Counted from the stretch's first letter, positions 18,293 through 28,021 are shown. The stretch is 64,000 bases of DNA from Candidatus Lariskella endosymbiont of Epinotia ramella (GCF_964019805.1 NZ_OZ026472.1:682001-746000), one strand, 5' to 3'. The notes: a model not told the origin generated them from the sequence alone. Program-made: numbers and translations.

Positions 18293-19264
18293 CTATCCTG
18301 TATAGTTTTCATTCCATGCTAAAGACTCTATTTTTGACCATAGAGAATCACAAGCATATGATACAGATTCAAGAACAGCTTCATTGCCGCTCATATCACC
18401 TGGACAATATAATACGATATCACATCCTGCTTCCAAAGACATATTTGCTACCTCCCCAATTGTACCAAATTCAGAAATTGCTTTCATACTTATACAATCC
18501 GTCAACAAAATACCGTGAAATCCTATCTTTTCTCTAATATAATCAATAGTATTCCTAGAGATAGTTGTAGGAAATTTATCGTCTAGCGCTTTAAAGATTA
18601 TGTGAGCCGTCATAGCAACTTTAAAATCTCTCAAATCAGAAAAAACCTTAAAATCTGAGCTTTCTAATGTTTCAAGATCTGCATCCACTATAGGCAATTT
18701 GAAATGACTGTCAACAATTGCCCTGCCATGACCTGGAATATGTTTTAGCACAGACTGAATTTTCGCAGCTTTTAAAGCAGAATCTGCTACTCTACATAAA
18801 CTTTCTACTATCTTTATATCACTACCAAAACTTCTATCTCCTATTACGTTACTTGCTCCTTCAAATAGCAGATCTCCCAAAGGAAAACAATCAATATTGA
18901 ATCCACAAGCTTTAAGTTGTAATGCCATGGAATAATATTCTTCATACGCAAGCTTTTTAGCAGATTCTAAATCTTCTCTTGCTTTAGTACCAAAAAATCC
19001 CGCACTAGATGTGGCCGAAAAATTAGGTGGAGAGAGCCTTGCAACACGACCACCTTCTTGATCAACTAAAAACAGCAAATTATCTCTACCAATACATTCT
19101 TTCAGCTGCTTAATTAAGCCTTGAACTTGCTCGAGATCAACAATATTTCGCTTAAACAATATAAAACCAAGCGGTGGATACTTTTGAAACAATATACACT
19201 CATCTTTTGTCAGATTAGTGCCACTGACACTCACAATTGCTCTTTTTGCATTTGTTATTGACAT
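18293..19264 (-). CDS. nagZ: Beta-N-acetylhexosaminidase NagZ
   Basis: Cytosolic GH3 glycosidase that removes GlcNAc from anhydro-muropeptides in peptidoglycan recycling. Conserved pieces: LGFILFKRN, LFLVDQEGGRVARLSPP, GDRSFGSD, the substrate loop KHIPGHGRAIVDSH carrying the catalytic His/Asp dyad, and LLTDCISMKAI with the nucleophile Asp. The Met at 19264 is chosen because homologues begin just before RAIVSVSG; the open frame reaches 19318. It is 52 bp upstream of glyS on the same strand, so nagZ-glyS-lptD may be one transcript. Confidence 0.9.
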   Translation of the reverse strand: MSITNAKRAIVSVSGTNLTKDECILFQKYPPLGFILFKRNIVDLEQVQGLIKQLKECIGRDNLLFLVDQEGGRVARLSPPNFSATSSAGFFGTKAREDLESAKKLAYEEYYSMALQLKACGFNIDCFPLGDLLFEGASNVIGDRSFGSDIKIVESLCRVADSALKAAKIQSVLKHIPGHGRAIVDSHFKLPIVDADLETLESSDFKVFSDLRDFKVAMTAHIIFKALDDKFPTTISRNTIDYIREKIGFHGILLTDCISMKAISEFGTIGEVANMSLEAGCDIVLYCPGDMSGNEAVLESVSYACDSLWSKIESLAWNENYTG

Positions 19265-19440
19265 ATGCCCTCCACTTAAAACATCAAGATTTTTGCTATC
19301 AAAACTTTTTATTCTCAACCCATAAATAAATGTAATGTACTATCTATACGTAACAAGCGATACAATAAGCAAATACCGAAAATTATTAATAAAATGCAAG
19401 CACGTTTATGAACATCAAACTCTGAATATACTCGTTATAC

Positions 19441-19537
19441 TTCCAACAGAACTAAGAAGAATGAAAACACATGCGTATATAAAAATACATCAAGAACATT
19501 TTAACGATGCTGATTTTGAAAAGTATGATGAGTATAT
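19441..19537 (+). repeat. Family B interspersed repeat, copy 2
   Basis: Carries the GAACTAAGAAGAATG start and the GATTTTGAAAAGTATGATGA end of family B, with a variable middle. An 84-codon frame (19335-19589) runs through it but has no other content, and I do not call it a gene. Confidence 0.6.
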
Positions 19538-19648
19538 TACCTATGCTAAATTAAGAGTTTGCATTTCAGATTTTGATAGAAAGCTATAGCACTGCAGGCA
19601 GCGCAATAAAAACAAACGTCATGTAGAAATTATAAGCACTGATTCGCT

Positions 19649-19840
19649 TCAGGCGATATAGGGGGCATCTACAATTTGAAGCTCTTTTCTAATTACTGAA
19701 CCTTGCGTATGTGAATACTTAACTAAAACACTAACATTAGCAACCTTTTCTATTACAACTAGAACACCAGCTTTTTTCAACTGCGAAATTAATTTATCTG
19801 GCTTGCCATCAGGACTGACACTTAGTATCCCATTTACAAT
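19649..19840 (-). pseudogene. C-terminal gene fragment cut by IS, unknown family
   Basis: Reading away from ISL2-type copy 3 on the minus strand, 63 codons run to TGA at 19649: GILSVSPDGKPDKLISQLKK, AGVLVVIEKVANVSVLVKYS, then RKELQIVDAPYIA. This looks like a genuine soluble alpha/beta domain end, but I do not recognise the family. Its 5' part is not next to any other IS end in the window. Confidence 0.45.
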
Positions 19841-20738
19841 AGACCTCTTGCATAACCATATAAATTGATTAAAATCCTTGATTTTATCAAGGATAACATG
19901 AAGTTTGAAAACATCAAAGATGAATACGCAGAAGAGTTTCGCAGGCTTACTGGCATTAAACGAGGAACGTTTGAAGTTATACTAAGTATATTAAAAGAAG
20001 CTGAAGCTATTTTAAAGTCTCAAGGTGGAAAACCCAATAAATTGGCTTTAGAAGATCGATTACTCATGACGCTTGAGTACTTGCGTGAATACAGGACATA
20101 TTTTCATATTTCCCGCAGTTATGGAATAAGTGAAAGTGCCTGTTATCGTAATATACGTTGGATTGAAGATACTCTAATTAAAGATAAACGATTTTCACTA
20201 CCTGGACGTAAAGCATTACTAAAAAGCGATTCTGAATACGAACTTGTGTTAATTGATGCTACTGAAACACCGATAGAACGACCTAAAAAAAACAGAAGCA
20301 CTTTTATTCGGGAAAAAAGAGGCGACATACTCTAAAAACTCAGCTTATTGTGGATAAAAGGAAAAAAGAAATCATTTGCACTAATTTTTCTAATGGCAAG
20401 CGTCATGATTTCAGGTTATTTAAAGAATCCGGAGTTCACATCCACCCTGAGATTAAAGTTCTTACAGATACTGGTTATCAAGGCATTGATAAGTTGCATT
20501 ATAATTCAGAGTTACCAAAGAAAAAGACAAAAAAGCGACCACTAAGCAGGAAAGATAAAAAGAAAAATCGTCAATTGTCTAGTGAACGTGTTTTAAATGA
20601 AAACGTCATAGGCATGATCAAACGATTTAAAATTATCGCTGATCGTTATAGGAACAGAAGAAAACGATTCGGTTTAAGGTTTAATTTACTTGCTGGTATC
20701 TATAACTTTGAGCTTTAAATAGGTTATGCAAGAGGTCT
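19841..20738 (+). mobile_element. ISL2-type IS, copy 3, complete
   Basis: 898 bp, same element. The flanking triplets differ (AAT left, ATT right), and the flanks are two unrelated gene fragments, one on each strand. This suggests recombination between IS copies after insertion. Confidence 0.92.
19898..20718 (+). CDS. IS5 family (ISL2 group) transposase
   Basis: Same two-frame transposase as copies 1 and 2, with an intact slippery site and DDE residues. Confidence 0.9.
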
Positions 20739-21067
20739 ATTGAACTTTCCTAAGTATTATAACTATGCAGAAATATTTAATGCTTTTTTATTATTAAATG
20801 AAAGTGGCATGTTAAAACAGCTGAACTGTATGCTTTTTGGTCAAACATGCACAAATCTGACAGAAGATATTGTACCATTAATTGAAACTCATCTTATCGT
20901 ATCCATAGCAACTTCTTACATGATATATACTGCATATGGCATAAATAATATCTCTAATTTTGGGTTTATTTCACCTGCACTACTAAGAACAGCTATATAT
21001 TGCGCAAAAGAATATTCTGAAAATTTGCGAGCACAAGAACTTGTAAAGACTATTAAGCAGCAAAGCG
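20739..21067 (+). pseudogene. Internal gene fragment between two IS, unknown
   Basis: About 109 codons are open from the right end of ISL2 copy 3 to the left end of the IS256 copy. Included are YAEIFNAFLLLNESGMLKQL, LIETHLIVSIATSYMIYTAY and FISPALLRTAIYCAKEYSEN. It is mostly helical and hydrophobic in places, with no family recognised. Both termini are supplied by the IS elements, so the start (TTG 20740) and the last 18 codons are artefacts. Probably the middle of a longer host gene destroyed by insertions on both sides. Confidence 0.4.
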
Positions 21068-22394
21068 GGGTCTTTATCAAAGATTGTGTAAATTATAGTA
21101 GAGCCTATATTTGGAATTAATAAAGAATATAGGTAATTAGAATGAAGACAGAAAAGAATAAGAAAATAAATGAAGCGATAGATTTACTGATAGAAGGAAG
21201 AGCGGATTTAAAGACAGTACTGAAGCAGGATGGATTGATTAAGGAATTAACGAAGAGTATTTTGGAGAGAGCCTTGCAGGCAGAAATGTCTGAACACTTA
21301 GGTTATAACAAATATGATAGGTCTGAAACTGAGAATTGCAGGAATGGTCATTATAATAAGAATTTGATTACTGAGAATGGCAGTATCGAGTTAAATATTC
21401 CGCGAGATAGAGAAGGTAAATTTGCACCTGTAATTGTCTCCAAGAATCAAACAAGAATAGATGGTTTAGATCAAAAGATAATATCTCTGTATGCCAAGGG
21501 GATGAGTTTGTCTGATATCAAGATCCAATTACAAGAATTATATGGAGCAGAAGTTAGTGAGAGTTTAATTAGTAGGGTTACAGATGATGTAATTGATGAG
21601 GTTAGAATTTGGCAGAGTAGACCTCTTGAACCATTATATCCTATAGTATATTTTGATTGTTTAATAGTTAAGGTAAGGCAAGATAAACAGATAATTAATA
21701 AATCAGTATATGTTGCGCTGGGTATAGATTTACAGGGCCGGAAAGATATTTTAGGATTATGGATAAGTGAGAATGAAGGATCTAAATTCTGGCTTAGTAA
21801 TTTTACTGAATTGAAGAATCGAGGATTAAAAGATATATTAATTGCCTGTAGTGATAACCTGACTGGTATGTCTGAAGCTATATGCGCAAGTTATCCCAAA
21901 ACTGAGCATCAGCTTTGTATAGTACATCAAATTAGAAATAGCCTGAAGTATGTATCATATAAAGACAGAAAATTATTGGCATCAGATTTAAAGCTTATTT
22001 ATAGCTCTGCTACTGAAGATGAAGCGCATCTTGCCCTAGAATCTTTTGATAAGAAATGGAGTAAACGATATCCACATATAGCAAAATCCTGGTATAATAA
22101 TTGGGAGAATCTTGTAATATTTCTGCAATATCCAGAGAGTATCCGTAAGATAATTTACACTACAAATGCTATAGAATCGCTGAATAGTCAGTTGAGAAAA
22201 GTTACAAGAAATAAGCGTGTTTTCCCAAATGATGATTCGGTATTCAAGGTTTTATACCTAACGATTGATTATATTACCAAAAAATGGACCATGCCTATCT
22301 CTAACTGGAATGAAGCTATGGCTCATTTTATAATCAAATTTGATGGGAGATTTTAATGGCTCTAAAAAATTTACACAATCAATGGGATAAACCC
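21068..22394 (+). mobile_element. IS256 family element, copy A, complete
   Basis: 1327 bp, matched base for base in layout with the copy at 55386-56712. Left end GGGTCTTTATCAAAGATTGT; the right end should be the inverse of GGGTCTTTCTCATTGATTGT but reads GGGATAAACCC at the tip, with about three changes. No 8-9 bp direct repeat is found (left flank CAAAGCG, right flank CATTCTTA), so the two flanks are not from one simple insertion. Confidence 0.88.
21142..22356 (+). CDS. IS256 family (Mutator-type) transposase
   Basis: 404 residues, full length. DDE catalytic residues are visible as Asp in PIVYFDCLIVKVRQ, Asp in ILIACSDNLTGMSEAI and Glu in IYTTNAIESLNSQLRK. The zinc-like EHQLCIVHQIRNS block is the C/D(2)H-type signature of the family. 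N-terminal EMSEHLGYNKYDRSETENCR is typical. It differs from the 55460 copy at one visible residue (Arg instead of Gly in IEGRADLK). Confidence 0.93.
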   Translation: MKTEKNKKINEAIDLLIEGRADLKTVLKQDGLIKELTKSILERALQAEMSEHLGYNKYDRSETENCRNGHYNKNLITENGSIELNIPRDREGKFAPVIVSKNQTRIDGLDQKIISLYAKGMSLSDIKIQLQELYGAEVSESLISRVTDDVIDEVRIWQSRPLEPLYPIVYFDCLIVKVRQDKQIINKSVYVALGIDLQGRKDILGLWISENEGSKFWLSNFTELKNRGLKDILIACSDNLTGMSEAICASYPKTEHQLCIVHQIRNSLKYVSYKDRKLLASDLKLIYSSATEDEAHLALESFDKKWSKRYPHIAKSWYNNWENLVIFLQYPESIRKIIYTTNAIESLNSQLRKVTRNKRVFPNDDSVFKVLYLTIDYITKKWTMPISNWNEAMAHFIIKFDGRF

Positions 22395-22851
22395 CATTCT
22401 TACTCTTCTGAATCATTTTTGATATTTCCACTGCTATCTTCTTTAAAGTAAGCTTTATGTCATAACATTTATTTGCTATATCTTCATCTTTATCAGCGGC
22501 TTTAATGGTACCAGGATACAATTTATTATACGATTTTATAAGCAAATTCACTCTATCGTAGTACCATTTTAACACCTTAACATTTTCTTTGATTTCTTGG
22601 AGACCCTTATATGGCTCTTCCAATTTATCATTCTCTGCATCGAAATATATACCTTTTATATCAGATTCAATCTTTCGTATATCTATGAGCATCGCAATTA
22701 CTTTCTGTATATACTTATCCTCATTCTTCAAGATATACTTCTTATCAAATGAGGATTTGAGTATTGAGACGATATCAGATAAAACTCTCTCAGCTTTATT
22801 ATATTCTTCCTTAATAAATTCATAATCGTACTTTTGCTGATTCTGTGACAT
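22395..22851 (-). pseudogene. Hypothetical helical protein, 3' end replaced by IS256
   Basis: A frame starts best at ATG 22851 (AAGGGAAGG just upstream) and reads YEFIKEEYNKAERVLSDIVS, IRKIESDIKGIYFDAENDKL, KVLKWYYDRVNLLIKSYNKL. It is almost entirely charged amphipathic helix. At 22394 it enters the IS256 right end, after which 45 codons of inverted IS sequence are appended before a stop at 22258. The family is not recognised; a coiled-coil cytosolic protein or an effector is possible. Confidence 0.5.
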
Positions 22852-22948
22852 ATCCCTTCCCTTTTTAAATTTTTTAAAATGCATTAACCATCAACGATGT
22901 GTTATGCGTTGCACATCCCATTATTAATAAAGCCAATGTTAGAATTTA

Positions 22949-23742
22949 TGAGAGTTTTCACATAAAGATAGATAAGGTTTGTTCTTGATATTGTGTAAAT
23001 ATTTGTGGTGTTGTAAGAGCGCACCAAAGCTTGATGGATCCGTAGACCATTGACTCCTTCTTTGAAACGATCTTAGTACGCCGTGTCATTCTGCCTAAAT
23101 GATGTCGCGTGTTACTATTATCTCTCTCGATAGATACTGTGCCAGACTTGCCAATCGTATGACGCTTTTTTGGTAAAACTTTAGAAAAAGCATTCCAATC
23201 ATCCGTATAAAAATGACATTCTTTCAGATGACTCACTTTGTCGTAGAGCTTTTGGAATGTTGCAGTATCACGATTGCCTGTAACCCATGCAACAGTTCTC
23301 CTTGTGCTACGATCAACCGCCTTGATGATCCAAAGCTTGTTTTTTTTGAACCAATAAAATGCCACATCTCGTCAAATTCCATCTCCATAATATCCGAAGA
23401 GATGATTGGCTCCTGAGTCTTGTTCATCGCCTCTACTAACCAGCGATAAATTATGGACGGTGAGTGTCCTAATATCCTGCCTAACATAGAAAAAGAGGCC
23501 TTGCCAAGGCTATATAGCATAACACATAGTGCTTTCTTAACGGCTGTTTGAGGCTTTTTGCGCAGATCGCCCTCAACAAAATTTAGAAGGCATGATCTGC
23601 ACTTATAACGCTGTACACCCCTCACAATGCCGTTTTTTATAAAGCTATCGGAACCACATCCCTTACAACAAACCATAAAACCACCATTTAGTTCTTAAAA
23701 CAGTGATCATATCATATCTCTATCTAATTGTGAAAACTCTCA
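22949..23742 (-). mobile_element. IS1 family element, complete
   Basis: 794 bp with terminal inverted repeats TGAGAGTTTTCACA, similar for a further dozen bases inside (TAGATAGA / AAGATAGA). No clear 8-9 bp target duplication (left AGAATTTA, right TCTATAGA). It cuts the outer-membrane protein gene upstream. Only one copy is seen. Confidence 0.88.
22958..23676 (-). CDS. IS1 family transposase InsA-InsB' by -1 frameshift
   Basis: InsA frame (23676 down): zinc-finger N-terminus CKGCGSDSFIKNGIVRGVQR, then YKCRSC and an HTH-like GKASFSMLGRILGHSPSIIY. It reaches DEMWHFIGSKK, where a run of eight A (23340-23347 on the minus strand) allows a -1 shift to NKLWIIKAVDRSTRRTVAWV. InsB' carries TDDWNAFSKVLPKKRH and ERDNSNTRHHLGRMTRRTKI. 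DDE: Asp of DEMW, Asp of TDDW, Glu of SIERDNS. About 240 residues fused, normal for IS1 InsAB'. Confidence 0.88.
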
Positions 23743-24350
23743 TCTATAGAAGCATTTGTACTGCAAGCAATTGAAATGCCAGCACCAACATTCCAAGCTA
23801 AAGACACATTGCTCTTACCTTTCATGAGTACTTCACTAACGATTTGTAATTGGTCTGGTTGAGTAATATCATGCTTAAATTTATAATCACCTGTTTTATT
23901 GAAACTCGCTCCAATACCTGCAGTTATATATGGAGTGACAATGCCATATTGCCCTATATCATAATATCCGTTCAACATCATCATTACGGCAGAGATTTTT
24001 TGTGACGCATTAATTTTTGAAGATAAATCGCCAGCAAGTTTAACATCTAATGGCGCATTAAAAGAATAATTCCTACCAGATATATTAAAATCTGTTCTAA
24101 AATTGTCATTAAATCTATATCCAAGTGCTGCGCCATAAATAATTGAACCTTTTGGCGCCTTGTTGTTATAGTAGGGCACATCAATTCCCTCATTAATAGC
24201 AATCTCCCCATCAGATTTTAATGAAGAAGGAAAAGAGAATCCGCTTTCAATACGCAGGTAAAAATCTTGAGATTTGTTTTTATCAGCAAATGCTGTGGAA
24301 GATAAAAGCAATACAGCAATAGACATTGCAGTCAGTGAAGGTCGCACCAT
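23743..24350 (-). pseudogene. Outer-membrane beta-barrel protein, truncated by IS1
   Basis: Signal peptide MVRPSLTAMSIAVLLLSSTA with cleavage after AFA. Amphipathic strands typical of the OMP_b-brl or rickettsial surface-antigen type follow: FYLRIESGFSFPSS, IIYGAALGYRFNDNFRTDFN, GIVTPYITAGIGASFNKTG, NVSLAWNVGAGISIA. About 203 residues remain; the last strand(s) ending in Phe are cut off. Beyond the IS, at 22877-22948, one frame ends NTSLMVNAF, which could be the missing final strand but is unproven. In related bacteria such proteins are surface-exposed antigens. Confidence 0.7.
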
Positions 24351-25127
24351 AATATTTTTCCCAATTTTTATATTTTAAAACACTTCCCGATAACTTCATA
24401 CACTTTGTGATCTGTAATATATGGAGTTAATGACCATGTATTATACATGCATGAAACGCAATGGGCACGATCTAAAGATAAAAAAAATCACGAAAAAATA
24501 TAGAAAAAGCGCCCTTATATGTATAAATCATTACAAATAGCGCAAATCTATCGCAATCTAACAATTGATTTTCTGTGTTTATCCATTAGCAATGGATTAT
24601 ATTAAATACAACAGTAGATTTTGATTAAAAAAATTGATTCAAAATGCAAATAATAAATCATCGCAGAGCTGGTAATTTATGGACTTCTGAAGAATATACC
24701 ATGTTATACAACTTTAAGCAGAAAAATACTTATAATGCTTGAAATATTTACAAAGATTTTGCATGAAGCATATCATGATTGAAAGATGTAAGACTGCAAG
24801 TTGGTCAATCCTTGCTTTACAAATAATAAAACCATCCTGCGCCTTTGTAATATCCAAAAAAATTTCAAAGAATTTCAGTATCCCTAGCATTCTTCTTAGC
24901 TCTTTTTGAACTCTAACTTTGTATACAAACAAGTTAAATACCAACTCTTCATTTACCTGTAGTACATCATTCACTGTAAAAATAATTATTCAATCTACGC
25001 ATGCTAAATAATGTTTTGCTTGCAAAATGATCATGCTTACGCTGATATATTTTATATCAATACAACCTTAACGATTTAACAAATAAAAAATCAGTAATTC
25101 ACAAAAAAATTAATATATGAGGTATTA
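24351..25127. other. Intergenic region with one family B repeat
   Basis: Nearly 780 bases without a supportable gene, between divergent genes. The family B repeat at 24723-24926 is its only recognised content. A frame of 86 codons in the repeat is not credible as a gene. Confidence 0.5.
24723..24926 (-). repeat. Family B interspersed repeat, copy 3 (long variant)
   Basis: Ends match family B in reverse orientation (AAAGTTAGAGTTCAAAAAGA, CTAAGAAGAATG; and a diverged TATTTCAAGCATTATAAGTA). The middle is about 100 bases longer than in other copies. The flank at about 24955 has GGTAAATGAAGAGTTGGTAT, also seen inverted at 61360. Confidence 0.55.
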
Positions 25128-25628
25128 ATGGATAATACACAAATAAGACTTCTAGAACAAAAAGATTGGGAAATATGGAAACAATTCAGGTTAGAGACAC
25201 TGCAAAACGAACCAGAAAATTTTGAATCTTCTTATGAGGATGAGCTCCACTGGCCAGACTCTAAATTTCAAGATATGTTAACTAACAACGATATATTTGC
25301 AACCTTTGTAAATAATTCTCTTGCCTCTTGCGCAGCATTCTATCAAATGCACCGTAGCAAAACAAAACATCGTGGAGTTATCTGGAGTGTCTATACAAAA
25401 CCTGAATATAGGAGAATGGGCATTGCAAGTATTTTATTAAATGAAATAATCAATAAAACAAGAGAGCGCGTTTCTCAACTACATCTCAACTGTTTAACTT
25501 ACAACACGAGCGCTATAGAATTATACAAAAAACATGGATTCAGAATTTATGGAATAGAGCCAAAATCAATAAAAGTGAATAATGAATTCTTTGATGAATA
25601 TTTGATGATACTAGATTTTTTATCTTAA
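25128..25628 (+). CDS. GNAT family N-acetyltransferase
   Basis: 166 residues with the Gcn5-related acetyl-CoA binding fold. The pyrophosphate-binding motif A region reads WSVYTKPEYRRMGIASILLN (R-R-M-G-I-A corresponds to Q/RxxGxA). The C-terminal motif B is TYNTSAIELYKKHGFRIYGI. The protein could acetylate an amino group on a small molecule or protein; the substrate is unknown. Intact frame, ATG start, monocistronic. Confidence 0.85.
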   Translation: MDNTQIRLLEQKDWEIWKQFRLETLQNEPENFESSYEDELHWPDSKFQDMLTNNDIFATFVNNSLASCAAFYQMHRSKTKHRGVIWSVYTKPEYRRMGIASILLNEIINKTRERVSQLHLNCLTYNTSAIELYKKHGFRIYGIEPKSIKVNNEFFDEYLMILDFLS

Positions 25629-25814
25629 AATTTACACTTTATATAGTCCATCAGCCAAAAGTCTAAATCAGTGGCATTACTCATCTAGTCTCACTCATGG
25701 ATGGAATTCTGGTATAACTAGCATTATACGACTTGTACACTCTTGAAAAAGTACTCAAGCGCTTTTCAAATGACAATGGAATATTCAAAAATGTGAATGT
25801 GATGCTTGCTGCAA

Positions 25815-25928
25815 AAAATCCGTAAGTTTTTTGCGCTTATTATAACATTTTCTTACGGATTGAAAATACTATTTTCCAATTCTAAACACTATTTTATGCA
25901 GCTTCTGAGACTTCCGGCGCACGTACCA
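25815..25928 (-). repeat. Family A element, copy 3 (left half)
   Basis: Reverse orientation. Contains the hairpin ATCCGTAAG...CTTACGGAT (25819-25861) and the left end (GCTTCTGAGACTTCCGGCGC, ending CGTACC). Its left end adjoins a family F fragment (25935-25975). A stray right-end-like piece lies at 25645. The remainder of 25629-25991 has nothing else. Confidence 0.7.
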
Positions 25929-25991
25929 ACTAATATAAACCCAGCGATTCTTAGAATTGTGACACAGACGACTTAAAACTAGAAAAATAGA

Positions 25992-26068
25992 TGGTGTGCC
26001 CGGAAGGATTCGAACCTTCGACCCACAGCTTAGAAGGCTGTTGCTCTGTCCAGCTGAGCTACGGGCAC
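25992..26068 (-). tRNA. tRNA-Arg (anticodon UCU)
   Basis: Reads GTGCCCGTAGCTCAGCTGGA at the 5' end, anticodon loop CTTCTAA with anticodon TCT, TTCGAATC in the T loop, CGGGCAC closing the acceptor stem, and an encoded CCA. 77 nt including CCA. All four arms pair. It decodes AGA/AGG. Confidence 0.95.
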
Positions 26069-26292
26069 AAGCAATAGAGAGGTAATAAAACAACAAAAAC
26101 GTATCAACATTGCAAAAAGCAATGCAGTCAACAAATAGTACAGGTAATCGAATACTTTGCTTGAAACACTATAAAATCCATCAAGATAACTGGAAGACTC
26201 ACATGCCACACAAGCAAAAGTGCTATAGAGAAAGCAGAAGCAATTGTAGCAGGGTTTTTATTATAATGCAAGCAAGCTCTAGCTTTTAATTC

Positions 26293-26552
26293 GTCTATCC
26301 GCCAAAAATTGATATACGCAAACAAATAAATTTTTGTGGAGAAATGAAATGTGCAAAAATTAGCACAGGACTCAGCCCTGCGCTAATTTCTGGATATATT
26401 AATTGGTCCTGTGCCGCGCAAACACTACTCTCACAAAATCCGTAAGTTTCTTGCGCTTATTATAACATTTCCTTACGGATTTAAAACACTATTTTGGCAT
26501 TCTAAACGTCATTTTATACCGCTTACGAGACCTTTGGTGCGCGGCGCGTACT
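26293..26552 (-). mobile_element. Family A element, copy 4, complete with 5-bp duplication
   Basis: 260 bp, right end GTCTATCCGCCAAAAATTGA at 26293, left end GGCGCGTACT at 26552. It is flanked on both sides by AATTC, so it inserted as a unit. Two internal inverted repeats: AAATTAGCACAG/CTGCGCTAATTT (about 26356-26390) and ATCCGTAAG/CTTACGGAT (about 26438-26480). No coding capacity. Confidence 0.8.
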
Positions 26553-26787
26553 AATTCAAAACATCACAAGCAAAACAAAATTTGAACTTTATCGTGACAA
26601 TATATAAACGCGAGTTGCCAATTATAAAATAATTTATAATTTGTCTAAATGTTTTGAAAATCGAGTCATGAGCGTTCTTTCTAAAGTTTTCGAAATATAA
26701 AATTCAACGATTTCTGCCGTGTATACCTGTGATATTACAGAGTTCAGGCAATTTTTTCAGCTCTTTATTTGTTGGATTTTGTATTTA
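26553..26787. other. Intergenic spacer downstream of ispA
   Basis: A+T-rich. It contains one copy of the short motif GCGAGTTGCCAATTA (26611-26625), which also forms the arms of an inverted repeat near 57980-58195. Nothing else is recognised. Confidence 0.4.
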
Positions 26788-27678
26788 TCAACTTTCTCTG
26801 CTTGCTATAAAATTAGCTAGATAAATCAGTGGTAATGCAGAATTTCCAAAATCACTCAATGATTCCACAGCCTTTTCTTTCAGCTCAATAAGATATTTTG
26901 TAGCTCCATCTTCTCCTAAATATGATACTGATGTAACCTTGTTAAGCTCTATGTCTTTATTTACTTCCTTGCCTATAGAATGCCTGCTGCCTGATATATC
27001 AAGAAGATCATCTTTAATTTGAAAAGCAAGACCTATGAATTTTGCATACTCCCTAGCTTTTTGCACTAAAGTCTCTGGTGCTTTTGCCAAAATAGCGCCA
27101 AATTCACAAGATGCCATAAAAAGCTTACCTGTCTTCATCTCTTGTAATTTAAGAATCTCTTGAAATGTAAGATTTTGATCAGCACTAAGTATATCCATTG
27201 CTTGACCAGAAAGCATTCCACAGAAGCCAATTGACCTTGCTAACGTTTTTATCAAATGCATCCTTATAGCAGGATCTTTCGAAACTTCTTCCGTTGATAA
27301 TACTTCGAATGCAAGTGTTAGAAGTGCATTTCCAGCTAAAAGTGCTGTTGCTTTTCCATAACGCTTATGACAGCTATCCTTACCTCTTCTAATATCACTA
27401 TTATCCATACATGGAAGGTCATCATGAATGAGTGAATAAGAATGTACCATCTCTATAGCAGAAGCTGCATAAACCGAAGCTTTCTCAGTAAAACCAAACA
27501 TGGCAGCTGAGTTTATCACTAAAAATGCTCTGACCTTTTTTCCAGCACCAAGAGAAGAATAGCGCATAGACTCAACTAGCACAGGACACGCGATATCATA
27601 ACGATTGCCAATGATGGCAGATATAATCTCATCCACCGCTATTGCTGTGGAACTAAGTACTTCATTCAGATTATACAT
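26788..27678 (-). CDS. ispA: Farnesyl diphosphate synthase (polyprenyl synthetase)
   Basis: Condenses IPP with allylic diphosphates to give FPP for undecaprenol and quinones. First aspartate-rich motif HDDLPCMDNSDIRRG, second FQIKDDLLDISGS. Lys/Arg binding block SLGAGKKVRAFLVINSAAMF and the KTGKLF motif are also present, all typical of the short-chain trans-synthases. I choose Met at 27678 (AGAGG three bases upstream, about 296 residues, the family length); the open frame extends to 27777 with a non-homologous leader that lies in repeat-derived DNA. Confidence 0.87.
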   Translation of the reverse strand: MYNLNEVLSSTAIAVDEIISAIIGNRYDIACPVLVESMRYSSLGAGKKVRAFLVINSAAMFGFTEKASVYAASAIEMVHSYSLIHDDLPCMDNSDIRRGKDSCHKRYGKATALLAGNALLTLAFEVLSTEEVSKDPAIRMHLIKTLARSIGFCGMLSGQAMDILSADQNLTFQEILKLQEMKTGKLFMASCEFGAILAKAPETLVQKAREYAKFIGLAFQIKDDLLDISGSRHSIGKEVNKDIELNKVTSVSYLGEDGATKYLIELKEKAVESLSDFGNSALPLIYLANFIASRES

Positions 27679-27870
27679 ATACCTCTGATCAATGAAGAGT
27701 TGGAATTTCGGATTTTGATACAAAGCTAGACTTCCAAAAGAGCTAGAAAGAACTAAGGGAGCATGTGCATAATCCATACATAACTAGCAGTCTTTAAGAA
27801 ACGCCAATTTTTGAAATATATATATACAAGTTTTTCGCACATATTTAGTTCAGATATATAATTTCCGATA

Positions 27871-27995
27871 CTTGCAAATACCTTAACAAAATCCATAAGG
27901 TTTTTACCACTTTTTCTGCTGGACTTTCGGTGCAGCATCATTGCTTGCGGGCCGACATAAATCCTCAGCTTCTTAGAGTGATGACGCAGGCAACT
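27871..27995 (-). repeat. Family F repeat, copy 1
   Basis: In reverse orientation: TTGCCTGCGTCATCACTCTA, then GCAAGCAATGATGCTGCACC, GAAAGTCCAGCAGAAAAAG and CTTATGGATTTTGTTAAGGT. The same order of blocks appears at 41187-41345. Its last block is shared with the family A element. Confidence 0.65.
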
Positions 27996-28021
27996 ACATA
28001 ATGAACACTTTAAATCGTTTT

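Noticed and set aside
19335-19589. 84-codon plus-strand frame after nagZ
   Set aside because: It contains family B copy 2, and its remaining residues show no conserved pattern; not called as a gene.
24714-24974. 86-codon minus-strand frame
   Set aside because: It coincides with the long family B copy; no homology-like content outside the repeat.
26128-26325. 65-codon minus-strand frame between tRNA-Arg and the family A element
   Set aside because: It begins inside the mobile element and has no ribosome-binding site or known motif.
25815-26552. Two neighbouring family A copies taken as a CRISPR-like array
   Set aside because: The units are about 110 and 260 bp, are single diverged copies with unequal spacing, and there are no cas genes.
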